Part shown: piece after piece, positions 63,841 through 64,000 of the stretch
Position numbering within the stretch: position 1 is the stretch's first letter
Layout: each line of letters starts with the position of its first letter
Source of the DNA: Porites lobata
Lineage: Eukaryota > Cnidaria > Anthozoa > Scleractinia > Poritidae
NCBI GenBank assembly: GCA_942486035.1
Contig: CALNXK010000302.1
Coordinates: forward strand, 234,501-298,500
Direction: 5' to 3'
Length of the DNA stretch: 64,000 nt
The notes under the pieces: generated by a model
Told to the model about the DNA's origin: nothing
The model's database searches: none
The model's input: only the letters and a program-made list of their open reading frames with translations
Made by a program: the position numbers and the translations under genes

Positions 63841-64000
63841 GTTAAACCGAGTCTCTCTCTGGAGCACCAAATATCAAGACGAAACGTATGAAAAAGCAAC
63901 AACAAATGATGCTAAATAAGGGATGAGAGATAAATGACAAGAAGACAATGATATGATATAACTGACAAAAATAATTTTGAAACAAACAATACAACGTGCC

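Noticed and set aside
1..64000. CRISPR arrays, bacterial operons, rRNA genes, plasmid or phage origin
   Set aside because: No regularly spaced direct repeats with unique spacers, no ribosome-binding-site-led gene strings and no rRNA-like sequence; introns and repeats show a eukaryotic nuclear origin.

Overview
The window is animal nuclear DNA, most likely from an anthozoan cnidarian and probably a stony coral. It is AT-rich, intron-rich (GT-AG, short coding exons) and full of small inverted-repeat transposons. Its gene content (an arylsulfatase, an EGF plus ALK-type glycine-rich secreted protein) and its Penelope-like and LINE debris fit coral genomes. The species is an inference; no rRNA or organellar marker is present.

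Layout. (1) 2-14061, plus strand: the last four coding exons of an unrecognised host gene. Its intron between 307 and 12702 is occupied by a 12,232-bp DNA transposon at 347-12578. The transposon has TATGGGG...CCCCATA ends, terminal inverted repeats of about 660/685 bp built mostly of a minisatellite, and a perfect 6-bp target-site duplication GTTCAG. It carries two minus-strand genes: an IS3/retroviral-type DDE integrase with an N-terminal helix-turn-helix, broken by three frameshifts, and a four-exon gene of about 681 aa with a C2HC-like finger, a CUE ubiquitin-binding domain and a complete HECT ubiquitin-ligase domain. Smaller elements sit inside it. (2) 14062-24120: repeat-rich DNA with minisatellites, a 450-bp fold-back carrying a mirrored coding fragment, a TIR element, a LINE 3' end and RT remnants. 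(3) 24124-33023, plus strand: a seven-exon arylsulfatase B-like gene with all seen catalytic residues but one extra base in exon 3. Its introns hold a tRNA-like fold-back, Penelope-like debris and a 397-bp TIR element. (4) 33619-45300: TTAA-flanked elements, a diverged retroelement fragment and a segmental duplication whose second copy is an empty site for one of those elements. (5) 45347-55295, plus strand: a six-exon secreted protein with three EGF-like domains and a C-terminal glycine-rich domain like that of ALK/LTK receptors, every boundary being phase 1. (6) 55569-57316: a 1,748-bp element with long TIRs and a 9-bp duplication GGACAGTAC, carrying an ORF with a protein-kinase P-loop fragment and a Cys/His module. 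(7) 57317-64000: fold-backs, an inverted-repeat pair and a small copy of the minisatellite; no convincing gene.

How it fits together. The three host-type genes look unrelated and simply share a strand. The strongest candidate for an undescribed system is the element at 347-12578: a bounded transposon pairing a DDE integrase with its own CUE-HECT ubiquitin ligase. The ligase reading frame is intact while the integrase frame is broken. Exon boundaries were set by eye from splice consensus, phase and family expectation, without transcript support.
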